A DNA stretch of 14,151 nucleotides from Lachnospiraceae bacterium UBA7480. GTDB taxonomy: Bacteria > Bacillota > Clostridia > Lachnospirales > Lachnospiraceae. Where the stretch lies: NCBI GenBank assembly GCA_002479655.1, contig DLOQ01000013.1:14915-29065 (forward strand). The letters are read 5' to 3'. The position numbers were made by a program, and so were the translations under genes. The notes below the pieces were generated by a model. That model was not told where the DNA came from. It made no database searches and saw only the letters and a program-made list of their open reading frames with translations. Shown here in pieces: positions 1 to 5,558 of the stretch. How positions within the stretch are numbered: the stretch's first letter is position 1; each line of letters begins with the position of its first letter.

Positions 1-1267
1 CCATAAGAAAGGTCAGAAAGCGGATGGGCGCAGACAGGGACAACCGCTGCGCAATGACGTATGGCAACGGCTTTCGGAGGAGCGCCTTGCCACAGCCGCT
101 AATGGCGAGGTTTTTCGTGATGATCTCGGAATGTTTAGCGCTGTCCGGGAGCAGATCGGGGCATATTATTCTGATGAGATCAGAAGACAGCGGATCGCGG
201 AGAAGCTGCATGAATTTTCGCAGTATGCCCAGAGCAATTACGCGCGGATGATGGCAAGAAAAGATTATGTGACTGCAAAGATCTGCGTGGCGGAAGGGAT
301 GAAAGCTGCGATGGAGCTTTGCTATCTGCTGGAAAAAGTCTATGCGCCTTATTATAAGTGGATGCGCAAAGGATTGGAAATACAGGGAAAGAGATCTGCC
401 GCGACGCAGAAGATCATAACGCTGCTTGACCGGATCAGCAGTCTGGAGCTTCAGGCAGGGGCATGGGAGGATGCCGTATATGACGCAGCGAAGGTGAATC
501 GCGAAGATCAGATCATTGCTGCATTTGATCAGATCGCGGAGGAGCTTGTGGATGAAATGGATCGTCAGGGAGTGGCGCAAAGAAGGGCTTCCATAGACGG
601 ACAGCCGCCGTTTCTGGAAAATTATATCAAAGATGTATTGGAAAGGAAAGCATCAGCTATGACAAGGGAAGAATATGTAGACAAGATCGTAGCTTTGGAG
701 TGGAAGCAGTTTGATAAAGTGGAAAATGAAGGCGGCCGCGCCGACTGCCAGAATAACTGGAATACGTTTTCCATTATGCGTAAGAGCCAGTATCTGACGT
801 GGACGGAGGAGCTTCTGGCAAGTTTTTATCAGGATCTTTTGGATGCCGAAGAAAAGGGCTGGAATCTGATCACGGAGAAATACGCCCGCATGATGGCGTC
901 GACGGCTCCGGAAAAGTATGCCGAACTGGAAAAAGATCTGCCTGAAAGAAGTGAAGACAGGATCGCCATTCAGGAGGAGATCATCAAGATACAGGTTGGC
1001 TGGATGGAGGCATTTGCCGAAAAATATCCGAAGATGGCGGGCAACGCAAGGAGCATCCATACAAGTGAAGACACGCCATATAATACTTCCTATGAGACAT
1101 ATCTTCGGGGAGAGCTTGGGACTTATTCTGAGGAAACATTAATCCTGTACGGCAGATTTATCGTATCCGTACAGCAGGCTGGGAAGAACCTTGCTTATGA
1201 GATCATGAATCAGACGGCGCTGTTGTATGGTTATGGATCCGTAGAAGATGCGGAAGAAAAATTATAG
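1..1267 (+). CDS. DUF4037-DUF4125 fusion protein, 3' part (5' end outside window)
   Basis: The reading frame is open from the first complete codon (base 2) to the TAG at 1265-1267, 421 residues, so the gene begins upstream; the ATG at 131 is internal. Window residues 1 to about 205 look like the C-terminal half of a DUF4037 protein, a family related to nucleotidyltransferases, with the typical YAPYYKWMRKGL segment near residue 115. The catalytic nucleotidyltransferase part would lie upstream and is not visible. From about residue 222 to 410 the sequence matches DUF4125: EYVDKIVALEWKQFD, NEGGRADCQNNW, then RSIHTSEDTPYNTSYETYLR near residues 350-369. There is no signal peptide or membrane segment, so it should be cytoplasmic. 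Family assignment is from remembered sequence patterns. Biochemical function is unknown to me. No clear terminator follows the stop. Confidence 0.8.
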   Translation, partial: HKKGQKADGRRQGQPLRNDVWQRLSEERLATAANGEVFRDDLGMFSAVREQIGAYYSDEIRRQRIAEKLHEFSQYAQSNYARMMARKDYVTAKICVAEGMKAAMELCYLLEKVYAPYYKWMRKGLEIQGKRSAATQKIITLLDRISSLELQAGAWEDAVYDAAKVNREDQIIAAFDQIAEELVDEMDRQGVAQRRASIDGQPPFLENYIKDVLERKASAMTREEYVDKIVALEWKQFDKVENEGGRADCQNNWNTFSIMRKSQYLTWTEELLASFYQDLLDAEEKGWNLITEKYARMMASTAPEKYAELEKDLPERSEDRIAIQEEIIKIQVGWMEAFAEKYPKMAGNARSIHTSEDTPYNTSYETYLRGELGTYSEETLILYGRFIVSVQQAGKNLAYEIMNQTALLYGYGSVEDAEEKL

Positions 1268-1484
1268 AATGGGTTGACAGGTCTTTATTGTTGGAAAATA
1301 TCGTGGCTATTTTTCTGAAAATATTGTGGTTAAAGTGTAATATCTTCCTATACAATATCATTGCCTTTATGGTATAGTTTTCTTAAAGATGTTGCCTGCG
1401 ATGAATTGCCGATGATGCGCAATCGAAAATTTGGTCAGAGTTTCGCAATTAACTGTTTTAGAATCATAAAAGGGAGATCTGCCG
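1268..1484 (+). other. Intergenic region upstream of the membrane-protein cluster
   Basis: This 217-bp A/T-rich gap must hold the promoter of the three-gene membrane-protein cluster unless it is read through from upstream. The best candidate I see is TTGTGG (1324-1329) with TATACA (1349-1354), but the 19-bp spacing is poor. An isolated TTGACA at 1274-1279 has no convincing -10 at the right distance. Two imperfect direct copies of a 17-mer lie at 1294-1310 and 1317-1333. I see no GC-rich hairpin with a T-run for the upstream gene. Confidence 0.3.
1294..1333 (+). repeat. Two direct repeats, 23-bp period, possible operator
   Basis: GAAAATATCGTGGCTAT (1294-1310) and GAAAATATTGTGGTTAA (1317-1333) match at 14 of 17 positions. 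The start-to-start distance is 23 bp, close to two helical turns, so both copies would face the same side of the DNA. They lie about 150-190 bp upstream of the 1485 start codon and the second overlaps the weak -35 candidate. A protein-binding site is inference; chance duplication in A/T-rich DNA is possible. Confidence 0.35.
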
Positions 1485-2231
1485 ATGAACGACAGTGGAT
1501 ATAACAACAGCCGGCAATATAATGGGCAGCAGAACGGAAGTATTTATGAACATGTAATTCCTGATAAGCTGATACCCAAAATGAATCCGCTCATTACCAT
1601 CGCAATGACGGTCATATGCTTAGGTTTGCTTTTTTATATGCGGATAAAGAAAGATTACGTTGTGGGCTTTTTGTGCATCGGACTTATCTGGGTCGTTTCG
1701 GGGATATGGTATGTGACCGACAAGAGATTTTTGTTTCGAAAACATGCGATGAATATGTTATATCCAATCATTGGTTTCTTTCTGATATTGATCACGGGAT
1801 ACATTTTATTTTCAAGAAATATTTCATCGTTACCGAAAATAGAAGGAAAGCTTTTGAGTATGGTGATAGGTGCCGGAATTTCATGCATCGGTCTGTTGAG
1901 TTTGATCTTAAACGGCATTGCATTCAGTTATTTGAAACAGGTCTGTACAGAGCAGGTGCAGGGAGTCTATGTCTACAAAAGACGAAGCCACAAACGTTAC
2001 CGAACCATAAATGCGCCGATTTTTGAGTATTGGATGAGAGGTAATACATATTGGGTTGCTGAAAATTATAGAAGTGTGATCCTGTTGTCAATGGGAGAGA
2101 AATATGATCTTTTGGTTAATCCAAATGAACCGAGGGAATTTTACCGTATAGGTGATTTATCAAGGTTAAAAATCAGGATTTTAGGTATCATACTAATTTT
2201 GGCTGGCGGTTTTGTATGTTACTATTTCTAA
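1485..2231 (+). CDS. Membrane protein with DUF3592-like domain, paralog 1 of 3
   Basis: A 248-residue protein, first of three tandem paralogs. A short N/Q/Y/G-rich tail (residues 1-20) is followed by four predicted helices (about 35-52, 58-77, 90-109, 121-148), a basic cytoplasmic domain (about 150-222) and a last helix (about 229-247). The soluble part has the family signature: QVCTEQVQGVYVY near 152-164, then an aromatic EYWMRGNTYW and a VNPNEPREFYR end near 211-221. This Asn-Pro-x-x-Pro-x-x-phe-Tyr pattern resembles DUF3592 proteins. Positive-inside charges put the N-terminus and the soluble domain in the cytoplasm. Compared with its neighbours it lacks about 45 residues between tail and first helix. 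The start is set by AGGGAG (1472-1477) 7 bases before the ATG. Function unknown. Confidence 0.8.
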   Translation: MNDSGYNNSRQYNGQQNGSIYEHVIPDKLIPKMNPLITIAMTVICLGLLFYMRIKKDYVVGFLCIGLIWVVSGIWYVTDKRFLFRKHAMNMLYPIIGFFLILITGYILFSRNISSLPKIEGKLLSMVIGAGISCIGLLSLILNGIAFSYLKQVCTEQVQGVYVYKRRSHKRYRTINAPIFEYWMRGNTYWVAENYRSVILLSMGEKYDLLVNPNEPREFYRIGDLSRLKIRILGIILILAGGFVCYYF

Positions 2232-2254
2232 ATCGGTAGATTTTACAATAAAAT

Positions 2255-2267
2255 TTATATATAAAGG
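2255..2267 (+). promoter_or_regulatory. Leader/ribosome-site segment shared with paralog 3
   Basis: TTATATATAAAGG occurs here and again, identically, at 3233-3245. Both copies end about 10 bases before the start codon of a paralog and contain its ribosome-binding purines. This shows the duplication that made paralogs 2 and 3 carried the translation-initiation region with it. A further role for the A/T-rich part is not evident. Confidence 0.5.
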
Positions 2268-2277
2268 GAGAACATTT

Positions 2278-3165
2278 ATGAACGAGAACGGATATGATAA
2301 CAATCAGCAGTATAACAACGGTTATGATCAGCAGTATAATAACACCTATGATAATACCCCGAAAATACCGTTGGATCTTTCAAATGGGCTGATGTCACAC
2401 CTGCCGGAGGGGATGAAGGACAGGATAGAAGACGCAATGGCGGAGGTGGAGCAGAAAGCCGGCAATCCGTATGAGAGAGTGGAGCCTAATATCCTGAAAA
2501 TAAATATGAATCCAAAAATCTCTATCGCGGCTTTGATCATAGGCTTCGGCGGAGCCCTTGTTTTTGCAAAGATCGATCCCATCATTGCGGTTCTTTGTGT
2601 TGGGATCATGCTTCTTGTCTTTGGAATAGGGATCGTGACAGACAAAAATTTCTCATTTCAAAGAAATGCCATGAGTACATTGGTGTTGTTCATCGGGCTC
2701 GTTATTGTTTTGATTGCGGGATATCTTTTGCTTGCAAAGAATGATCCTTCTCTGCCGAAGCTGGAAGGAAAACTTTTGCTTATTGTGGGAGGCGGCGGAT
2801 TTGCGGCGATCGGAGCGCTGATCCTGATATTGAGTGAAATTACATACCATTATATGAAAAGGGTCTGCACGGAACAGGTGCAGGCGGTCTGCGTATATCA
2901 CAAAGAAAAGCGGGAGTACAAAGACGGACGCACCCGTATCAGACATGCTCCGGTTTATGAGTTCCAGTTTTGGGGAAATACGTGTTGTGTTGCGGAAGAT
3001 TTCGGAGCTCCTCATTTGCTGGCGGTCGGTGACAGATGCATCCTGTTTGTCAATCCGAATAATCTGAAGGAATTTTACCGCGTGGGCGCCAATTCAAGGG
3101 TGGCGATCTGGATCTTCTGCCTGATATTTGTTTTATGCGGCGCGCTAATGGCATTTATGGGTTAG
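2278..3165 (+). CDS. Membrane protein with DUF3592-like domain, paralog 2 of 3
   Basis: A 295-residue protein. An in-frame ATG lies upstream at 2212, but 2278 is the likely start: it has AAAGGGAG (2263-2270) at good spacing, and the protein then begins MNENGYD like paralog 3. The 2212 start would also overlap paralog 1. Layout: N/Y/Q/G-rich tail (1-28), a juxtamembrane amphipathic stretch with LMSHLPEGMKDRIEDAM (about 39-55), helices at about 81-97, 102-121, 132-152 and 164-187, a cytoplasmic domain (about 190-272) with RVCTEQVQAVCVY and FVNPNNLKEFYR, and a final helix (274-293). It lies 46 bp after paralog 1, so the two are probably co-transcribed. Soluble-domain resemblance to DUF3592 is inference; the role is unknown. 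Cysteines cluster in the soluble domain (C197, C205, C236, C237, C254), a feature only partly shared by the paralogs. Confidence 0.82.
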   Translation: MNENGYDNNQQYNNGYDQQYNNTYDNTPKIPLDLSNGLMSHLPEGMKDRIEDAMAEVEQKAGNPYERVEPNILKINMNPKISIAALIIGFGGALVFAKIDPIIAVLCVGIMLLVFGIGIVTDKNFSFQRNAMSTLVLFIGLVIVLIAGYLLLAKNDPSLPKLEGKLLLIVGGGGFAAIGALILILSEITYHYMKRVCTEQVQAVCVYHKEKREYKDGRTRIRHAPVYEFQFWGNTCCVAEDFGAPHLLAVGDRCILFVNPNNLKEFYRVGANSRVAIWIFCLIFVLCGALMAFMG

Positions 3166-3254
3166 GTTGGTGACTTTTTTGCAATAACATTTATATTAGG
3201 TAATTGCGAAACACTTAATAACAGGAATAACATTATATATAAAGGAGTACTCTT

Positions 3255-4187
3255 ATGAACGAAAACGGCTATGACAGCAACCAGCAATATAGCAATGGCT
3301 ACGACCAGCAGTATGGCGGCAATGGTTATGACCAGCAGTATAGCAATGGTTACGATAGTATCCCGCAGGTGCATATCGAGCTTCCGGAGGGATTGATGTC
3401 ACGTCTTCCGGAGAGTTGGAAAGACAAGTTAGACGATCTCGCAGCAAAGGCGGAACAGGAAAGCCGAAACATGGCCCGTTATGGTCATATAGAGCCTTAT
3501 GAGTATAGGAGCCATAGGCATCCTCTGGTTAGCTTTGCAGTTATGGCCATAGGTCTTGGTGGAGCATTCTTTTTTGTGTTTATAAGACCTGAGTACATGC
3601 TTGCGCTTATTTGTTTTGGAATCCCGTTTCTTGTCTTTGGAATAGGGTATGTGATTGATAAAAATTATTCTTTTAGAAAAGCGCCGACGTATGCTTTGAT
3701 CTTGCTTTTGGGTATTATCTTTATATCGGTAGCGGCGTATCATCTGCTTGCAGAGAATAATCCATCGCTGCCACAGCCGGAGAGCCAGGGAATAGAAGTT
3801 TGGGTATGCGGTCTTTTTATCATAGTCGGAGCGGGGCTGTTGATTTTGGAAAGTATCAGTTACATCTGTATGAAAAAGATCTGTACAGAGCCGGTGTCGG
3901 GGCTCTGCGTCTATGTGAAAAGGAGAGAGGAACGCTCCGGCAGAAATAACAGTACGACTACCAAATTTTCCGCGGTTTTTGAGTATCAGTACCGGGGCAA
4001 TACATATTACGCGGCGGAACCTTTTGGAAATAATGACGTGCCGCATACCGGCGACATATGTGAGCTTTACCTTAATCCGAGTGACCCGACGGATTTTTAC
4101 CGAAAAAGCTGGAAGGCGCTGGTATCATCTTTGATAGGTTCCATACTGTTTATAGCGCTGCCCATTCTTATCCTCTTGTATCGTTAG
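3255..4187 (+). CDS. Membrane protein with DUF3592-like domain, paralog 3 of 3
   Basis: A 310-residue protein, closest to paralog 2. The N-terminal tail (1-35) is a low-complexity repeat with four NGYD units and three QQY units, longer than in paralogs 1 and 2. Then come an amphipathic segment (LPEGLMSRLPESWKDKLDDL, 43-62), four helices at about 92-110, 114-133, 145-165 and 181-203, a cytoplasmic domain (about 205-285) with KICTEPVSGLCVY, EYQYRGNTYY and LYLNPSDPTDFYR, and a C-terminal helix (about 288-308). The start is fixed by AAAGGAG (3241-3247) 7 bases upstream. The 89-bp gap after paralog 2 holds no obvious terminator, so an operon is likely. No catalytic motif is seen. A cytoplasm-facing scaffold or sensor is possible but not shown. 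Confidence 0.82.
   Translation: MNENGYDSNQQYSNGYDQQYGGNGYDQQYSNGYDSIPQVHIELPEGLMSRLPESWKDKLDDLAAKAEQESRNMARYGHIEPYEYRSHRHPLVSFAVMAIGLGGAFFFVFIRPEYMLALICFGIPFLVFGIGYVIDKNYSFRKAPTYALILLLGIIFISVAAYHLLAENNPSLPQPESQGIEVWVCGLFIIVGAGLLILESISYICMKKICTEPVSGLCVYVKRREERSGRNNSTTTKFSAVFEYQYRGNTYYAAEPFGNNDVPHTGDICELYLNPSDPTDFYRKSWKALVSSLIGSILFIALPILILLYR
3264..3356 (+). repeat. In-frame NGYD/QQY tail repeat
   Basis: Codons for Asn-Gly-Tyr-Asp recur at 3264, 3294, 3321 and 3345. The copies at 3294-3317 and 3321-3344 are the most alike and are separated by a 27-base period. The unit is NGYDQQY with small linkers (GG, S). The same motif appears once or twice in paralog 2 and in degraded form in paralog 1. 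Synonymous differences between units (GGC/GGT, TAC/TAT) suggest the repeat is not brand new. Confidence 0.75.
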
Positions 4188-4224
4188 ACCGGAAGAAAAT
4201 CCGTAACATAAAAATCAATGAATA

Positions 4225-4280
4225 AAACTCTGTTTTTTCCTTAAACTAAAAATGCATAATCTAAGGAAAAGGCAGGGTTT
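4225..4280 (+). promoter_or_regulatory. 19-bp RNA hairpin covering the ldhA ribosome site
   Basis: The arm 4225-4243 pairs with 4262-4280 without interruption over 19 bp, with an 18-nt loop. Sixteen pairs are Watson-Crick and three are G-U in the plus-strand RNA (4229-4276, 4233-4272, 4234-4271); on the minus strand these would be A-C mismatches. The right arm contains both Shine-Dalgarno candidates (AAGGA at 4263-4267, AGGG at 4274-4277) and ends 6 bases before the ATG. The following TTTATTATT could act as a weak terminator tail. So it may sequester the ribosome site, attenuate transcription, or end the upstream cluster. A CATAAT at 4255-4260 could be a -10, in which case the left arm would not be transcribed, but I find no good -35 for it. 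Confidence 0.65.
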
Positions 4281-4286
4281 ATTATT

Positions 4287-5264
4287 ATGAAAATTGCATT
4301 TTACAGTACAAAACCATATGACAGGATTTGGTTTGAGCCGATGGCGGAAACCTATGGTCATGAGATACATTTTATTGAGCTGCCCTTTATGGCTGATACT
4401 GCGTCATTGGCGCGGGGATATGATGCCGTCTGCATATTTGTCAATGATGACGCGAATGCCGAGGCGGTCAATATGCTGGTAGATATGGGTGTCAAGGCGA
4501 TCCTGCTGCGGAGCGCGGGATATAATCATGTGGATATGAAAGTGGCGTCAGGAAGGATCAAGGTATTAAGGGTGCCGGCGTATTCACCGGACGCGGTCGC
4601 GGAGTTTGCCATGGGACTGCTGCTCAGCTGTAACCGTATGATCCACAAGGCTTACGGCAGGACAAGGGAATTTAATATGAATATCAACGGACTTCTTGGC
4701 GTGGATTTCCACGGAAAAACAGCCGGAGTCATCGGAACCGGTAAGATCGGGCAGTGCATGATCAAGATACTGGAAGGATTTTCCATGAGGATCATTGCGT
4801 ATGATCCCTATCCGAATAAGGATCTTAAGGTGGAATATATGCCGTTAAAGGAGCTGCTGGCGGAGGCGGACGTGATCTCGCTGCATTGTCCCTTGATGAA
4901 GGACACGTATCATATCATTGATGAGGAAAGCATTAGTCTGATGAAGAAAGGCGTTTATATTGTCAACACTTCGAGAGGCGGTCTGATCGATGCGGGTGCG
5001 CTGATCGACGGACTGTTATCAAAAAAGATCGCCGGCGTGGGTCTGGATGTTTATGAAGAGGAAGAGGGGATCTTTTATGAGGACTGTTCCAATAAGATCA
5101 TCCGGGACGAAAACCTTGCAAGGCTTACCACATTTCCCAACGTCATCCTGACTTCGCACATGGGCTTCTTTACAAAGGAGGCGATGCATTCCATTGCACA
5201 GGTCACGCTTGAAAATGCGACGGCATTGGAAAAGGGAGAAGAGTTAATCAATGAAGTTAAATAA
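4287..5264 (+). CDS. ldhA: D-lactate dehydrogenase (fermentative, LdhA type)
   Basis: A 325-residue NAD-dependent D-2-hydroxyacid dehydrogenase that should reduce pyruvate to D-lactate and reoxidise NADH in the cytoplasm. From memory it aligns nearly end to end with E. coli LdhA (329 residues): MKIAFYSTKPYD start, AVCIFVNDD (47-55), LRSAGYNHVD (74-83), VPAYSPDAVAE (96-106). The NAD-binding GxGxxG is G150-x-G152-x2-G155, with Asp173 after the second strand. The catalytic set is Arg230 (NTSRGGLID), a Glu in the 257-260 acidic run (DVYEEEE) and His291 (SHMGF). DVYEEEEGIFYEDCSN is typical of the D-lactate rather than the phosphoglycerate branch. The start uses AGGG (4274-4277) 9 bases upstream, inside the RNA hairpin described separately. 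It follows the membrane-protein cluster by 99 bp and precedes the hydrogenase-like sensor gene. Substrate specificity is inferred, not proven. Confidence 0.92.
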   Translation: MKIAFYSTKPYDRIWFEPMAETYGHEIHFIELPFMADTASLARGYDAVCIFVNDDANAEAVNMLVDMGVKAILLRSAGYNHVDMKVASGRIKVLRVPAYSPDAVAEFAMGLLLSCNRMIHKAYGRTREFNMNINGLLGVDFHGKTAGVIGTGKIGQCMIKILEGFSMRIIAYDPYPNKDLKVEYMPLKELLAEADVISLHCPLMKDTYHIIDEESISLMKKGVYIVNTSRGGLIDAGALIDGLLSKKIAGVGLDVYEEEEGIFYEDCSNKIIRDENLARLTTFPNVILTSHMGFFTKEAMHSIAQVTLENATALEKGEELINEVK

Positions 5265-5300
5265 CTTCATTGAAGTCAAATAACTTCATCAAAGTCAATG
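5252..5300 (+). repeat. Tandem 19-nt palindromic repeats at the ldhA stop codon
   Basis: TGAAGTTAAATAACTTCAT (5252-5270) is followed directly by TGAAGTCAAATAACTTCAT (5271-5289), differing at one base, then by a decayed third start (5290-5300). Each unit is itself an inverted repeat; the first reads AATGAAGTTA-AA-TAACTTCATT when its flanks are included. The TAA stop of ldhA (5262-5264) lies inside unit 1, so the duplication extends into the 3' untranslated region. Recent slippage duplication is the simplest origin. Confidence 0.8.
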
Positions 5301-5301
5301 T

Positions 5302-5324
5302 CAAGGGGAACAAAGTTCCCCTTG
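5302..5324 (+). terminator. Strong stem-loop after ldhA, probable terminator or 3' stabiliser
   Basis: CAAGGGGAAC (5302-5311) pairs perfectly with GTTCCCCTTG (5315-5324) around an AAA loop, 10 bp of stem. It sits 37 bases after the ldhA stop. The tail is CATTAAAAATACC rather than a T-run, and on the minus strand the flank is also not T-rich. It is therefore an atypical intrinsic terminator, or a 3' RNA end stabiliser. Confidence 0.55.
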
Positions 5325-5557
5325 CATTAAAAATACCATTGTTGATTTTTTGAAATAAAACAAAATCAAGGGTTGACAGGATGTCGTACAGATATTTTTT
5401 GTTTAATCTGTAAATTATGTAAATGTTGACAGTATTTGTCAAGTAGAATACAATATTTATACGCAAATTATAAGATTTTAAGGGCTGATATGTATTTTGT
5501 CTGCGCCATTTGTATTGGGCAATATGTGCCAAAGGATGAGGGGAGAGGAAAGAAATA
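5325..5557 (+). other. Regulatory region between ldhA and the hydrogenase-HD-GYP gene
   Basis: This 233-bp A/T-rich gap holds several elements. An inverted repeat TTGATTTT (5342-5349) / AAAATCAA (5362-5369) has a 12-base spacer. A first TTGACA (5373-5378) has no matching -10. The consensus promoter at 5426-5454 and the leader ORF at 5490-5558 are listed separately. The predicted transcript would start near 5461 with a leader of about 97 nt. I do not recognise a cyclic-di-GMP or other riboswitch in it. Confidence 0.5.
5426..5454 (+). promoter_or_regulatory. Near-consensus sigma-A promoter with overlapping palindrome
   Basis: TTGACA (5426-5431), a 17-bp spacer and TACAAT (5449-5454) make an almost ideal vegetative promoter for the leader ORF and the hydrogenase-HD-GYP gene. 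The -35 is the left arm of TTGACAGTATTTGTCAA (5426-5442), an inverted repeat with 6-bp arms and a 5-bp centre. A repressor bound there would block RNA polymerase. The half-site and spacing do not fit the clostridial Rex, CcpA or FNR sites I know. Confidence 0.8.
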
Positions 5558-5558
5558 A
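5490..5558 (+). CDS. 22-residue Cys-x2-Cys leader ORF, coupled to the next gene
   Basis: A small ORF begins at ATG 5490 with AAGGG (5480-5484) 5 bases upstream. It encodes 22 residues, starting MYFVCAICIGQYVPKDEG and ending RGKK. Its TAA stop (5556-5558) shares its last A with the ATG of the hydrogenase-HD-GYP gene (TAATG), an arrangement typical of translational coupling, and its last codons form the purine-rich ribosome site of that gene. The peptide resembles the first metal-binding knuckle of rubredoxin (YVCxxCG..Y.P..G) with one extra residue, but the second CPxCG half is missing. It may be a metal-binding micropeptide, a regulatory leader peptide or a chance ORF. No function is assigned. 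Confidence 0.4.
   Translation: MYFVCAICIGQYVPKDEGRGKK

Noticed and set aside
2212..2277. Upstream in-frame ATG for paralog 2
   Set aside because: It would overlap paralog 1 and lacks a ribosome site; 2278 has AAAGGGAG and yields the MNENGYD start shared with paralog 3.
3429..4046. Long open frame antisense to paralog 3
   Set aside because: It lacks a ribosome site and recognisable domains and mirrors a well-supported gene on the other strand.
5373..5401. First TTGACA as a second promoter for the sensor gene
   Set aside because: At 16-18 bp spacing there is only a T-run, no acceptable -10.
5426..5442. Rex or FNR site at the sensor promoter
   Set aside because: The palindrome is 17 bp with TTGACA/TGTCAA arms; it lacks the TTGTTAA-N4-TTAACAA or TTGAT-N4-ATCAA pattern.
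5455..5557. Cyclic-di-GMP riboswitch in the sensor leader
   Set aside because: I see none of the conserved GEMM core sequence or its paired stems; a leader ORF occupies most of the region.
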